Below are positions 43,256-51,733 of a stretch of 64,000 nucleotides of DNA, in pieces. The notes under the pieces were generated by a model, which made no database searches, had not been told where the DNA came from, and saw nothing but the letters and a program-made list of their open reading frames with translations. Made by a program: the position numbers and the translations under genes. Every line of letters starts with the position of its first letter. Within the stretch, counting starts at the first letter, position 1. Source of the stretch: JADKAV01 sp963733395 (GTDB lineage: Bacteria > Actinomycetota > Actinomycetes > S36-B12 > UBA10799); contig CAVTCZ010000007.1 in NCBI GenBank assembly GCA_963733395.1, positions 62,001 through 126,000 on the forward strand. The letters run 5' to 3'.

Positions 43256-45445
43256 CTACGGCGTCGGGACCGGGACCGGCGTCGCCAGTGGGGTGGCTAC
43301 CGGTGCCGGCGCCGGTGTGTACGTCGGCGGGATGTAGGTACCGCCACCGCGTGCGCTGCCCAGGCCGTACAGGGTCTGCAGCTCGAAGGTCTCCGGCGGG
43401 GTGTCGGACAGGGCGCCGAGCATGGCGTCCTTCCAGATCGGACCGGGCAGTGTGGAACCGAACACCTGACCGTAGTAGGACCCGTTGATGTAGACGTTCT
43501 TCATCGGGTACTGGAAGCCACCACGGGGGTCGCCCACCCAGACCGCCGCGGCGAGGCTGGGGGTGTAGCCGGCGAACCAGACCGCCGCCGAACTGTCGGT
43601 CGTTCCGGTCTTTCCGGTGACGTCGCGCCCGAGGCTCATGGCGGCACCGGTGCGCCCGCCGATGCCGCCGTCGACGACATGCGTGAGGATCGCGGTCACC
43701 GAGTCGGCGACCTCGCGGGACACGGCCTCCCGGCACTCGGGCTCGATCTTCGACACGACCTTCTTGCCGGTGTCGCTCTCATCGACGATGCGGGTGATGG
43801 CGTGCGGCTTGCAGTAGACCCCGTGGTTGGCCATGGTCGCGTAGCTGGTGGCCAGCGACAACGGGGAGATCTCGACGGTGCCCAGCGTGAACGACGGCAC
43901 GATGGGCAGTTCCGCGCCGTTGGCCAGCGACATGCCGGTGCGTTTGGCGATGTCGACTGTCCGGCACACACCCACCTGCTGCTCGAGGCCGACGAAGTAG
44001 GTGTTCACTGAGAACGCGGTTCCCTGCAGCATGTTGAACTGACCGGACGACGTCGAGTTGCTCACCGTCCAGGAGCCGAAGTAGCGACCGTCGGTGCACC
44101 CCCAGGGCCCGGCCGCGAAGTTCTTGTCATCGGAGGAGTCCAGCACGGTGTAGGGGGAGAATCCCGCCTCCATCGCCGCCGCCAGCGTGAAGATCTTGAA
44201 CGTCGATCCGGCCTGCATGCCGGTGGTGCCGCCGTCCTTCTGATCGACTGCGTAGTTGTACGTGGTCTTGCCCGCGCCCTTCGTGCCCCACAGCCGGTTC
44301 TGGGCCAGCGCCACGACCTCGCCGGTCTGCGGCTTGACCATCGCGATGGCGGTGCCCTTCTTGCTCGGGTCCTTGGGCGGGATCCGGTTCATGACGGCGT
44401 TGGTCGCCGCTGCTTGCGTCTTCGGCTGCATCGCGGTGTGGATGACGACGCCGCCGCGCTTGAGGAAGTCCTCCCGGTCCTGGACCGTCTTGCCGTAGTT
44501 CGGGTCGTTGAGGATCTGCTTCACCGCGTAGTCGCAGTAGAACGGGTACTCGCTCACCGCGCAGCCGTTGCTGATCTGCTTGGGCTCCAAGTAGCTGTCG
44601 ATCGGCTTCGCGACGGCTTTCTCGTACTGCTCCGGGGTGATGACGTCCTGGCTCTCCATCGTCCGCAGCACGGCATCGCGGCGGATGGTCGCGTCCTCGG
44701 GATTGAGCAGCGGGTCGTAGCCGACCGGAGACTGCACGACGCCGGCCAGTGTGGCGGCCTCCACCACACTCATCTTGTTCGCGCTGTGCCCGAAGTAGCG
44801 GCGGGATGCGGCCTCGACGCCGTAGGCGCCGGAGCCGAAGTAGGCGATGTTCAGGTAGCGGTTGAGGATCTCGTCCTTGGACAACTCCCGCTCGAGTTGC
44901 ACGGCGTAGCGGATCTCCTGCAGCTTGCGCGCGGTGGTCCGTTCGCGGGCGGCCTCGGCCTCTTCCGGGGTCCGGGCGGCCGTGACCAGCACGTTGCGCA
45001 CGTACTGCATGGTCAGCGTCGAGGCGCCCTGCTGGATGGAGCCGCTGGCGGTGTTCTCGAGCTGGGCGCGGATCAGGCCCTGCACGTCCACGCCATGGTG
45101 TTCGTAGAAGCGCTCGTCCTCGACGGCGACGATGGCGCGCTGCATGTTCGGGCTGATCCGATCGAGCGGCACCTCGATGCGGTTCTCCTCGAACAGCGTC
45201 GCGAACCGGTTGCCGTCGGCGTCGAGCATGTACGTGCGTACCGGCAACGGCGGGGTCGCCAGTTCAGCGGGCAGCGATCCGATCTGCTCGGCGGCCACCT
45301 CCGAGGCCTTGCCGAATCCCGCCACCACGGGTACCGCCATCGCAGCCATGATCGCGCCGCCCGCCAGTCCGACCAGGACGACGCGTGCGACACCGGACAG
45401 CGACTTACGCGCTGCAGATTGTTTGGGAGCCTTCGACACAGCCAT
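43256..45445 (-). CDS. ponA: Bifunctional penicillin-binding protein (PonA2-like class A PBP)
   Basis: A 729-residue class A PBP. An N-terminal membrane anchor (VARVVLVGLAGGAIMAAMAVPVVAGF) is followed by the GT51 glycosyltransferase (IVAVEDERFYEHHGVD, GASTLTMQYVRN, KDEILNRYLN). The transpeptidase has SXXK in AGSTFKIF, SXN in AFSVNTYF and KTGT in TGKTGTTD. The tail is proline-rich (PPTYTPAPAPVATP) instead of the PASTA domain of some PonA2 proteins. It polymerises and cross-links peptidoglycan outside the membrane. It is divergent from whiB4, matching ponA2-whiB4 in mycobacteria. Start 45445 excludes an upstream non-homologous stretch. Confidence 0.95.
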   Translation of the reverse strand: MAVSKAPKQSAARKSLSGVARVVLVGLAGGAIMAAMAVPVVAGFGKASEVAAEQIGSLPAELATPPLPVRTYMLDADGNRFATLFEENRIEVPLDRISPNMQRAIVAVEDERFYEHHGVDVQGLIRAQLENTASGSIQQGASTLTMQYVRNVLVTAARTPEEAEAARERTTARKLQEIRYAVQLERELSKDEILNRYLNIAYFGSGAYGVEAASRRYFGHSANKMSVVEAATLAGVVQSPVGYDPLLNPEDATIRRDAVLRTMESQDVITPEQYEKAVAKPIDSYLEPKQISNGCAVSEYPFYCDYAVKQILNDPNYGKTVQDREDFLKRGGVVIHTAMQPKTQAAATNAVMNRIPPKDPSKKGTAIAMVKPQTGEVVALAQNRLWGTKGAGKTTYNYAVDQKDGGTTGMQAGSTFKIFTLAAAMEAGFSPYTVLDSSDDKNFAAGPWGCTDGRYFGSWTVSNSTSSGQFNMLQGTAFSVNTYFVGLEQQVGVCRTVDIAKRTGMSLANGAELPIVPSFTLGTVEISPLSLATSYATMANHGVYCKPHAITRIVDESDTGKKVVSKIEPECREAVSREVADSVTAILTHVVDGGIGGRTGAAMSLGRDVTGKTGTTDSSAAVWFAGYTPSLAAAVWVGDPRGGFQYPMKNVYINGSYYGQVFGSTLPGPIWKDAMLGALSDTPPETFELQTLYGLGSARGGGTYIPPTYTPAPAPVATPLATPVPVPTP

Positions 45446-45741
45446 CAGACGTAAGGGTACGCTGTCTCGGTTCCGCCGCCAGTAGGCAGTCATGGGTGGC
45501 CACTGTCCCGGGTTACGGTTTGGTATACCCCCGGGTGGTGACAGGTGTGTCGGATGCGTCATGCTAGTTATCAGCACATGTGACTTAGGTAACGCCGACA
45601 CCACGAGCGGGCGCCGACAAATAGTCCTAATGAACTAGGCTAAGTAGTACGAATGGCCCTCATCGGTAGCCGAGAGGTTGCTTAGAGTTACGGCAAGCTT
45701 TCGGGGGTTTGGCCCAAAGCCGGACAAAGGGGAAGAAGATA
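45446..45741. promoter_or_regulatory. Divergent control region, PBP / whiB4
   Basis: This 296-base gap is AT-richer than the genes. TAGAGT at about 45684-45689 could be the -10 of whiB4. CCTAATGAACTAGG at about 45627-45640 is a small inverted repeat. GGTATACC at about 45524-45531 is a perfect 8-base palindrome nearer the PBP gene. No promoter can be fixed with certainty. Confidence 0.4.
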
Positions 45742-46053
45742 GTGCTCAGTGTTGTCGCCTGGAGTGCCCAAGCTGCCTGTCGCGAGACGGACCCGGACGA
45801 GATGTTCGTCCAGGGGGCGGCGCAGAATCGGGTGAAGCAGATCTGCAACGGGTGCCCAGTCAAGATGGAGTGTCTGGCCGACGCGCTCGACAACCGCATC
45901 GAGTTCGGTGTCTGGGGAGGGATGACCGAACGAGAACGGCGGGCGTTGCTGCGCAAGCGACCACATGTGAAGTCCTGGACGGATCTGCTGCAGACCGCAG
46001 CGACCCGCCAGATCCCGGTGCAGTTGGACATCCGCCGGCCGGCGTACGCGTAG
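45742..46053 (+). CDS. whiB4: WhiB-family Fe-S regulator, WhiB4/WblA type
   Basis: A 103-residue WhiB protein. The four cluster cysteines are C13 (AACRETDPDEMFV), C35 and C38 (CNGC) and C44 (MEC). EFGVWGGMTERERRALL follows, then a basic tail. FVQGAAQ and the DNRIEFGVWGG context match WhiB4/WblA more than WhiB1. These are Fe-S, redox and NO-sensitive DNA-binding or sigma-partner proteins. The GTG at 45742 has AAGGGGAAGAAG upstream; the TTG further up would add 11 residues. Gene order with ponA supports the assignment. Confidence 0.93.
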   Translation: MLSVVAWSAQAACRETDPDEMFVQGAAQNRVKQICNGCPVKMECLADALDNRIEFGVWGGMTERERRALLRKRPHVKSWTDLLQTAATRQIPVQLDIRRPAYA

Positions 46054-46070
46054 CCGCCATAGGCGTAGCG

Positions 46071-46105
46071 AAAGGGGCTGCCCCCGCGGAGAGGGCAGCC
46101 CCTTT
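46071..46105. terminator. Bidirectional hairpin terminator, whiB4 / YceI
   Basis: AAAGGGGCTGCCC (46071-46083) pairs fully with GGGCAGCCCCTTT (46093-46105), loop 9 bases. It begins 17 bases after the whiB4 stop and ends 14 bases before the YceI stop. CGTCTTT follows on the plus strand, and A-run/T-run flanks let it work both ways. Confidence 0.9.
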
Positions 46106-46119
46106 CGTCTTTGCGGGGG

Positions 46120-46668
46120 TCAGGCGGCCTTGATGACGGAGACGTCCAGCTGAATCTTGATCTTGTCGCTGACCAGCACGCCACCGGCGTCGAGCGGGAC
46201 GTTCCAGGTCAGGCCGAAGTCCTTGCGGCTGATCTCGGTCTGGCCCTCGAAGCCGGCGCGGGTGTTGCCGAACGGGTCGGTCACGATGCCGTCGAGTTCA
46301 ACCTCGATCTCCACCGGCCGGGTGACGCCCTTGATGGTCAGGTCCCCCATGAGCAGGAACTCGTTGTCGTCCTTCTGCTTCACGCCGGTGCTCGCGAAGG
46401 TCATCACCGGGAACTGCTCGACGTCGAAGAAGTCGGCGCTCGTGAGGTGCCCGTCCCGGTCGGGGCTGCCGCTGTCCACGCTGGCCATCTGCACCGTCAC
46501 CGTCGCGCCGGAGTCGGCCGGGTTGGTGCCGTCGAGGGTCAGTGAACCCTCGAACTGGGTGAAGGAGCCACGCACCTTGGTCACCATCGCGTGCCGCGCG
46601 ACGAAGCCGAGGCGGGTGTGGCTGGCGTCGATGGTCCAGGTGCCGGTGTAGTCGTTCAGGTCGGTCAT
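46120..46668 (-). CDS. YceI-family lipid-binding protein
   Basis: A 182-residue lipocalin-like YceI protein: GTWTIDASHTRLGFVARHAMVTKVRGSFTQFEGSLTLDG, then ADFFDVEQFPVMTFASTGVKQ, GDLTIKGVTRPVEIEVELDG and EISRKDFGLTWNVPLDAGGVLVSDKIKIQLDVSVIKA. The family binds isoprenoid lipids. No signal peptide is present, so it is cytosolic here. It is inserted between whiB4 and the ATPase genes, where mycobacteria have none. The ATG at 46668 follows GGAGAAG. Confidence 0.93.
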   Translation of the reverse strand: MTDLNDYTGTWTIDASHTRLGFVARHAMVTKVRGSFTQFEGSLTLDGTNPADSGATVTVQMASVDSGSPDRDGHLTSADFFDVEQFPVMTFASTGVKQKDDNEFLLMGDLTIKGVTRPVEIEVELDGIVTDPFGNTRAGFEGQTEISRKDFGLTWNVPLDAGGVLVSDKIKIQLDVSVIKAA

Positions 46669-46991
46669 GGCTTCTCCTAAGTCGTTTAACGTTCATCTAG
46701 ATTGTTGAACAGTCAAGTAATGCTTGTCAAGTGGAACCGCAGATTCGGTCGGGTGGATCTCCGCGGGGGTGCGTCGGCCCGAGCAGCAGCCCAAAGTGTG
46801 AGTCGGTCATCACAGAGCAGGGCGCTGGGCCGAGGGCGACGTGATGCGAGCGGTCTCGCTGGCGCTCGGTCGAGCGAATCGCAGCGCGTGTGTTCGCTCA
46901 CGCAGACGCCACAACGCACCTCCCGCAAGACTGCGACCGACCCGAACAGGCTGCGGGCGCGACTCGCCCAGCCGAGCCGGCTCCCGCCGCG
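46669..46991. other. 323-base gap between YceI and ATPase genes
   Basis: No gene is supported. The first 60 bases are AT-rich and probably hold the YceI promoter. Further on, CGCTCG-GT-CGAGCG at 46863-46876 is a perfect palindrome, and GAGCGAA (46872-46878) with TTCGCTC (46893-46899) is another inverted pair. It may be one more member of the inverted-word class seen in other gaps. Confidence 0.5.
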
Positions 46992-48119
46992 TCAGCTCTC
47001 GGCGAGCAGCTCCCCGACCAGTTGCAGGCCGGCGAGGTCGTGCACGTCGTCGGCCAGGGCGATGACCGAGGTGACCGGTACCCGTGGGTGGGCGCCGGTG
47101 AAGGACCCCGCGAGATGGGCCTGCCGGGAGGCGGTCTCCATGCGGTCGGCGTGCAGTCGCAACAACTCGGCGACCAGTGCATGCTCCTCGCCCAGGCGCT
47201 CGGCCCCGGCCCGGGCGGTCGCTGCCGACAGGTCTGGCAGCCGCACCTCCTGCACCCGGTTGAGAACCAGCCCGGCCAGCGGCATGCGCTCGGTCTCCAG
47301 CCGCTGGACGAAGTACGACGCCTCCCGCAGGGCGTCGGACTCCGGCGCCGCGACGACGATGAAACGGGTGTCCGGTGCCTGCAACTGGGCGTAGGTCTGC
47401 TCGGCGCGCTCCCGGAAGCCGCCGAACAGGGCGTCGAAACTGGTGACGAACAACTGCACGTCGCGCAGGACCTGGCCGCCGAGGATCTTGCTCAGCGCAC
47501 CGGTGAACAGGCCCAGCGATGCGCTGAAGACGCGGGCCCCCATCCGCCCGGCGCCGCGTGCGGGGGCGGCCAGCACCCGGATCAAGCGGCCGTCCAGGAA
47601 GGAGCCGAGCCGTTTGGGCGCGTCCAGGAAGTCCAGGGCCGAGCGCGACGGCGGGGTGTCCACGACGATCAGGTCCCAGTGCTCGCCGGAGTCGGAGGCC
47701 TGCTTCAGCTGACCGAGTTTCTCCATGGCCATGTACTCCTGGGTCCCGGCGAAGGAACTCGACAGGGCCTGGTAGAAGGGGTTCTCCAGGATCGCCGCGG
47801 ATCGTTCAGGGTCGGAATGGGACTCGACGATCTCGTCGAACGTCCGCTTCATGTCGAGCATCATGGCGCTCAAGTGCCCGCCCTCGATGCCCGGCACGGG
47901 CCGGGGAGTGTTGTCGAGCTCGGTCAGGCCCATGGCCTGCGCGAGCCGGCGGGCGGGATCGATCGTGAGCACGCAGACGTTGCGCCCGCGTTTCGCCGCC
48001 CGCAGCGCCAGGGCCGCCGCTGTGGTGGTCTTGCCCACCCCGCCGGAGCCGCAGCACACGATCACCCCGACGCCGCGGTCGTCGAGCAGGGCGTCGATGT
48101 CCAGGCGGGGCGCGCTCAT
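46992..48119 (-). CDS. ArsA/Get3-like ATPase, second subunit (BagB/Rv3680-like)
   Basis: A 375-residue ATPase with CGSGGVGKTTTAAALALRAAKRG near residue 22, VCVLTIDPARRLAQAMGL, and WDLIVVDTPPSRSALDFLDAP. The paired genes match Rv3679-Rv3680 in M. tuberculosis, called Get3-like BagA/BagB, which form a mixed complex. The role of the pair is uncertain; membrane-protein handling or export of toxic compounds is proposed. The start ATG overlaps the upstream ATPase stop as ATGA. Confidence 0.92.
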   Translation of the reverse strand: MSAPRLDIDALLDDRGVGVIVCCGSGGVGKTTTAAALALRAAKRGRNVCVLTIDPARRLAQAMGLTELDNTPRPVPGIEGGHLSAMMLDMKRTFDEIVESHSDPERSAAILENPFYQALSSSFAGTQEYMAMEKLGQLKQASDSGEHWDLIVVDTPPSRSALDFLDAPKRLGSFLDGRLIRVLAAPARGAGRMGARVFSASLGLFTGALSKILGGQVLRDVQLFVTSFDALFGGFRERAEQTYAQLQAPDTRFIVVAAPESDALREASYFVQRLETERMPLAGLVLNRVQEVRLPDLSAATARAGAERLGEEHALVAELLRLHADRMETASRQAHLAGSFTGAHPRVPVTSVIALADDVHDLAGLQLVGELLAES

Positions 48120-49111
48120 CCGGGCAGCCCCTGCTCGCAGAGCCGCTGGGACAGCGAGTACAGGGCAGACAGGTCGATCCCGCCGGTCAGCAGCGGCAGT
48201 TCCAACAGCGGCTGTCCGGCGGCTTCCAGCCGGGCCCGCTCGCTGTTCTGCAGGCCCACCCGGGCCGCGTGGTCGGCGGCTTCGTCCTCCAGGGCCTGCA
48301 CGGTGGCCGCGCTCGGGTCGATCGCGGCAGCCCGCAGGCCGGCCTCGAGTTCGGGTTCTGGCAGCGTGCGGGCTGCAGCCATGGCCAGTTCCTGCGCATC
48401 GAGTTCGGAGTGCCGTGCCTGGTTGATGATCACCGCGCCGAGCGGCAAGCCGGCCGTGCGCAACTCGGTGATGCCGTCGAGGGTCTCCTGGACCGGCATC
48501 TCCTCCAGCAACGTCACCAGGTGCACCGCCGTGCGCGCCGACCGGATGACGCCCATCACCGAGTCGGCCTGCGAGCGGATCGGGCCGACCTTGGCCAGCC
48601 CGGCGATCTCGGTGTTGACGTTGAGGAAGCGGGTGATCCGGCCGGTGGGCGGGGCGTCGAGCACCACGGCGTCGTAGGCGAGTCGCCCCACCTTCTCGCC
48701 GCGCTTGACCGCCTCGGATGCCTTGCCGGTGAGCAGCACGTCCCGCAGTCCCGGTGCGATCGTGGTCGCGAAGTCGATGGCGCCCAGCTTGCGCAGCGCG
48801 TAGCCGCCGCGCTTGATGCCGTAGAACATCTCCAGGTACTCCAGCAGCGCCGCCTCGGCGTCGACCGGCAGCGCGTAGACCACGCCCCCGTCCTCGGCCA
48901 CGGCGATCTTCGTCTCCTGGTAGGGCAGCGGGGCGGTGTCGAACAGTTGCGCGATCCCCTGCCGGCCCTCGACTTCCAGCAACAGGACCTTCTTGCCGCC
49001 CTTGGCCAGTGCCAGCGCGAGCGCAGCTGCCACGGTGGTCTTGCCGGTCCCGCCCTTGCCGGACACGACGTGCAGCCGAACGCGTGACCAGTGCGGCGCG
49101 CGTTTGCTCAC
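48116..49111 (-). CDS. ArsA/Get3-like ATPase, first subunit (BagA/Rv3679-like)
   Basis: A 331-residue ATPase starting about VSKRAPHWSRVRLHVVSGKGGTGKTTVAAALALALAKGGKKVLLLEVEGRQGIAQLFDTAPLPYQETKIAVAEDGG. The deviant Walker A is GKGGTGKT. YDAVVLDAPPTGRITRFLNVNTEIAGLAKVGPIRSQAD follows, matching Rv3679. GTG 49111 is used; GTG 49117 is equally possible, and no clear ribosome site separates them. The longer ORF upstream overlaps the divergent gap and is not homologous. It forms an operon with the second ATPase. Confidence 0.9.
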   Translation of the reverse strand: MSKRAPHWSRVRLHVVSGKGGTGKTTVAAALALALAKGGKKVLLLEVEGRQGIAQLFDTAPLPYQETKIAVAEDGGVVYALPVDAEAALLEYLEMFYGIKRGGYALRKLGAIDFATTIAPGLRDVLLTGKASEAVKRGEKVGRLAYDAVVLDAPPTGRITRFLNVNTEIAGLAKVGPIRSQADSVMGVIRSARTAVHLVTLLEEMPVQETLDGITELRTAGLPLGAVIINQARHSELDAQELAMAAARTLPEPELEAGLRAAAIDPSAATVQALEDEAADHAARVGLQNSERARLEAAGQPLLELPLLTGGIDLSALYSLSQRLCEQGLPG

Positions 49112-49243
49112 GATCACCAGCCTAGGGGTCGGCAGCGGTCGATTTCCGGAGAGGTTGTGCCCGCCAAGCACGCCAGCGGGTGGCTGCGACCGACCACCGA
49201 TGAGCTGCGTGCGATGACGCCGACCGTGGCCTAGGGTCGTGCC

Positions 49244-49399
49244 ATGACTACGTGGGAGTACCTGACTGCACCGCTGCTGATCCACAACACCAAAGCCATC
49301 CTGGACAATTTCGGCGCGGACGGCTGGGAACTCGTCCAGGTCGTGCCGGGGCCGACCCCGGAGAACCTGGTGGCCTACTTCAAGCGGGCCAAGGCGTGA
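49244..49399 (+). CDS. DUF4177 small protein
   Basis: A 51-residue protein: MTTWEYLTAPLLIHNTKAILDNFGADGWELVQVV, then GPTPENLVAYFKRAKA. WEY at the start and the DGWELV core are the DUF4177 pattern. Such a small gene sits at the same place (between the ATPases and ridA) in mycobacteria. The stop overlaps the ridA GTG as GTGA, so it is co-translated. It is divergent from the ATPases. The function is unknown. Confidence 0.92.
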   Translation: MTTWEYLTAPLLIHNTKAILDNFGADGWELVQVVPGPTPENLVAYFKRAKA

Positions 49400-49851
49400 G
49401 CGTCACGCAGCGATTGGCCGATCTGGGCATCACCTTGCCGGAGGTGCCGGCGCCGGTCGCCGCGTACGTGCCGGCCGTGCGATCCGGATCGCACATCTAC
49501 ACCTCCGGGCAACTGCCGTTCGCGGCCGGCGAGTTGCTGCACACCGGACTGGTCGGCGGGGATGTGACGGTCGACGAGGCCGTGGTCTGCGCGCGGCAGT
49601 GCGCACTCAACGCACTGGCAGCCGTCGCCGAGCAGGCCGGCGGTCTGGAGGCAGTGCGGATCGTCAAGGTCGTCGGTTTCGTGGCCAGTGCCGACGGCTT
49701 CACAGCGCAGCCACAGGTGATCAACGGCGCGTCCGGACTCATCGGCGACGTCCTCGGCGACAACGGCGTCCATGCCCGCTCGGCTGTGGGCGTGGCGCAA
49801 CTGCCGCTCAACGCCCCGGTCGAGGTCGAGGTCATCGCCGAGGTCCTCTGA
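49396..49851 (+). CDS. ridA: RidA-family protein
   Basis: A 151-residue protein: VTQRLADLGITLPEVPAPVAAYVPAVRSGSHIYTSGQLPFAAGELLHTGLVGGDVTVDEAVVCARQCALNALAAV. It belongs to the YjgF/RidA family, in which enamine deaminases remove reactive 2-aminoacrylate. The arginine typical of active RidA (in a C-terminal R..V.V..LP block) is present as ARSAVGVAQLPLNAPVEVEV. Starts at GTG 49396 and overlaps the DUF4177 stop; its own stop overlaps the next ATG by one base. Confidence 0.92.
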   Translation: MSVTQRLADLGITLPEVPAPVAAYVPAVRSGSHIYTSGQLPFAAGELLHTGLVGGDVTVDEAVVCARQCALNALAAVAEQAGGLEAVRIVKVVGFVASADGFTAQPQVINGASGLIGDVLGDNGVHARSAVGVAQLPLNAPVEVEVIAEVL

Positions 49852-50558
49852 TGCGGATGCCCGCGGAGTTGCTGGAGCGGGCCAAGGCCGTGGTCTACGG
49901 CGGCGACTGGACGCCCCCGCAGCCGCGCCCGGCAGCCACTCTCGTCCTGCTGCGGGATACGGCGCACGGCATCGAGGTCGCCCTGCTGCAGCGCTCGGCG
50001 AACCTGGGCTTCGCCCGCGGGATGTACGTGTTCCCCGGCGGCGCCCTCGACGATGACGACGCTGCCCTCGGGGATCCCTGGGTGGTCGCGGCCATCCGCG
50101 AGACGTTCGAGGAGTGTGGGGTGCTGCTGGCCGACCCCAACCCGTCCGGTGACGTGCAGGATCTGCGGGAGCGGCCGTTCGCGGAGGTGCTGCGGCAACT
50201 GGCGGCGCGGCCGGCGCTGGCAGCCCTGCAGCCGTTCACGCACTGGGTCACCCCGGAGGTCGAGTCCCGCCGCTTCGACACCCGCTTCTACGCCGCCGCT
50301 CTGCCCGAGGGGCAGGACCTGATGGCGCTGACCGGCGAGCACCAAGCCGTCGGCTGGTTCCGGCCGCAGGACACCGCCGGACTGCCGATGCTGCCGCCCA
50401 CCGCCGCGGCCCTGGCGGAGGTCGCCCGGTTCGCGACGGTCGCCGAGGTGCTGGCGGTGCCCCGAGATCCGGTGCCGATCATGCCCCGACCGGTGGCTGC
50501 CGGCGAGGGCGACATCGAGTGGGTGCTGGTGGACGCCCGCACGGGTGAGCCCTTGTGA
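49851..50558 (+). CDS. NUDIX hydrolase
   Basis: A 235-residue NUDIX protein: AATLVLLRDTAHGIEVALLQRSANLGFARGMYVFPGGALDDDD, with the box G...REXXEEXG as AAIRETFEECGVLL. The Nudix box is kept as GGALD...RETFEECG. It resembles the Rv3678-neighbourhood hydrolase with an extended insert. Substrate unknown; it would hydrolyse a nucleoside diphosphate linked to X. ATG 49851 shares one base with the ridA stop; its stop overlaps the next GTG as GTGA. Confidence 0.9.
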   Translation: MRMPAELLERAKAVVYGGDWTPPQPRPAATLVLLRDTAHGIEVALLQRSANLGFARGMYVFPGGALDDDDAALGDPWVVAAIRETFEECGVLLADPNPSGDVQDLRERPFAEVLRQLAARPALAALQPFTHWVTPEVESRRFDTRFYAAALPEGQDLMALTGEHQAVGWFRPQDTAGLPMLPPTAAALAEVARFATVAEVLAVPRDPVPIMPRPVAAGEGDIEWVLVDARTGEPL

Positions 50559-51379
50559 CCGGATTCGTGGCGATGCCGGGCTCGATGGGCCCGTGGCACG
50601 GCGGGCGGTTCGAAGGCGCTGTCTGTGTGCTCGCCGGGAACCCTGGTCCGATGACGCTGGACGGGACGAACACCTGGCTGGTCGAGGTCGACGAGCAGTC
50701 GGTGGTCCTGGTGGACCCGGGGCCGGACGACCCCCGGCATCTCGCGGCCGTCCAGCAGGCCCTCGGCGGGCGGCGGGTCCGGGAGATCCTGCTCACCCAC
50801 GGCCACGCAGACCACAGCGCGGGCGCCGGTTTGTTCGCGGCGTCGCTGCAGGCGAGGGTGCGGGCGGTCGACCCGGCGCATCGGCTGGGTGACGAGGGCC
50901 TTCCGGCCGGCGAGGTCGTGGTCCACGGTGATCTCGAGATCCATGTGGTCGCCACGCCCGGTCATACCGCCGACTCGGTCACCTTGTACCTGCCACAGCA
51001 AGCGGCGCTGCTGACCGGTGACACCATCCTGGGCCGGGGAACCACCGTGGTCGCACATCCCGACGGCCGGCTGGCCGACTACCTCGACTCCCTGCAGCGG
51101 CTGTCCGACCTGGTGGCCGAAGCGGGCGCCACGCAGGTGTGGCCGGGGCACGGGCCGGTGCTGCCCGACGCCGCCGCGGCGCTCGCCGCGTACCTGGAAC
51201 ACCGCCGGCAACGCCTCGACGAGGTGCGCGCGGCGGTGGCGGGCCTGGATCCGGAACTGGGGATCGACGAGGTCACGGACCTCGTTGTGGAGTCGGTCTA
51301 CGCCGACGTACCGCGGGTGCTGTGGCCGGCTGCTGCGCTGAGCGTGCACGCACAACTGGAGTTCCTCGGCCGTCGCTGA
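50555..51379 (+). CDS. Metallo-beta-lactamase-fold hydrolase
   Basis: A 274-residue MBL protein, GNPGPMTLDGTNTWLVEVDEQSVVLVDPGPDDPRHLAAV, with the metal motif LLTHGHADHSAGA (HXHXDH), TPGHTADS, GDTILG and WPGHG. This is the Rv3677c-type enzyme, close to human LACTB2. The substrate may be RNA or a thioester. GTG 50555 overlaps the upstream NUDIX stop. It is the last gene of the DUF4177-ridA-nudix-MBL operon, and the 120-bp repeat follows. Confidence 0.93.
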   Translation: MTGFVAMPGSMGPWHGGRFEGAVCVLAGNPGPMTLDGTNTWLVEVDEQSVVLVDPGPDDPRHLAAVQQALGGRRVREILLTHGHADHSAGAGLFAASLQARVRAVDPAHRLGDEGLPAGEVVVHGDLEIHVVATPGHTADSVTLYLPQQAALLTGDTILGRGTTVVAHPDGRLADYLDSLQRLSDLVAEAGATQVWPGHGPVLPDAAAALAAYLEHRRQRLDEVRAAVAGLDPELGIDEVTDLVVESVYADVPRVLWPAAALSVHAQLEFLGRR

Positions 51380-51432
51380 TCAGGAGCTTCGGGTCGCGGG
51401 GAGTCGGGGGTCTCTGCCGCGTGGCCGGGGCG

Positions 51433-51552
51433 CGAGTGGTGCGCGGTTGCTGGTCATCTGTCGCGAGTGTTGCGCGGTTGCTGGTTTTGGGGGTGCGAAA
51501 CCGACAACCGTGCAACAGTCGTGGTCCGCGGGTAGCAACCGTGCAACAGTCG
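51433..51552. repeat. 120-bp four-word inverted element, copy 4 (family 1)
   Basis: Words start at 51433, 51464 (forward) and 51500, 51531 (inverted), again 31-36-31 and 120 bases. The centre GGTTTTGGGGGTGCGAAACC is nearly the same as in copy 1. It lies in the 354-base convergent gap (51380-51733) between the MBL and GT87 genes. The remaining part of the gap shows no gene. Confidence 0.9.
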
Positions 51553-51733
51553 CGGAGCGCCACTGCGGAGCACCGGGATCCGGCCGGTCAGTGTCCAGCG
51601 GGTTCCGACGTTGCCCGCCTCCCGCGACTGCTGAGCACCACCCTGGTCCGGCTCCACCGGGGTGCGGGACTCGCGGTGTCTACCGGAACCTAGCCGGGTG
51701 TGAGATGGGCGCTGAAATGTGAAGGCCCACTGA

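Noticed and set aside
51433..51552. Simple rho-independent terminator for the MBL and GT87 genes
   Set aside because: The same 120-bp element also lies between divergent genes at 35.8 and 62.3 kb and has no T-run, so termination cannot be its general role.
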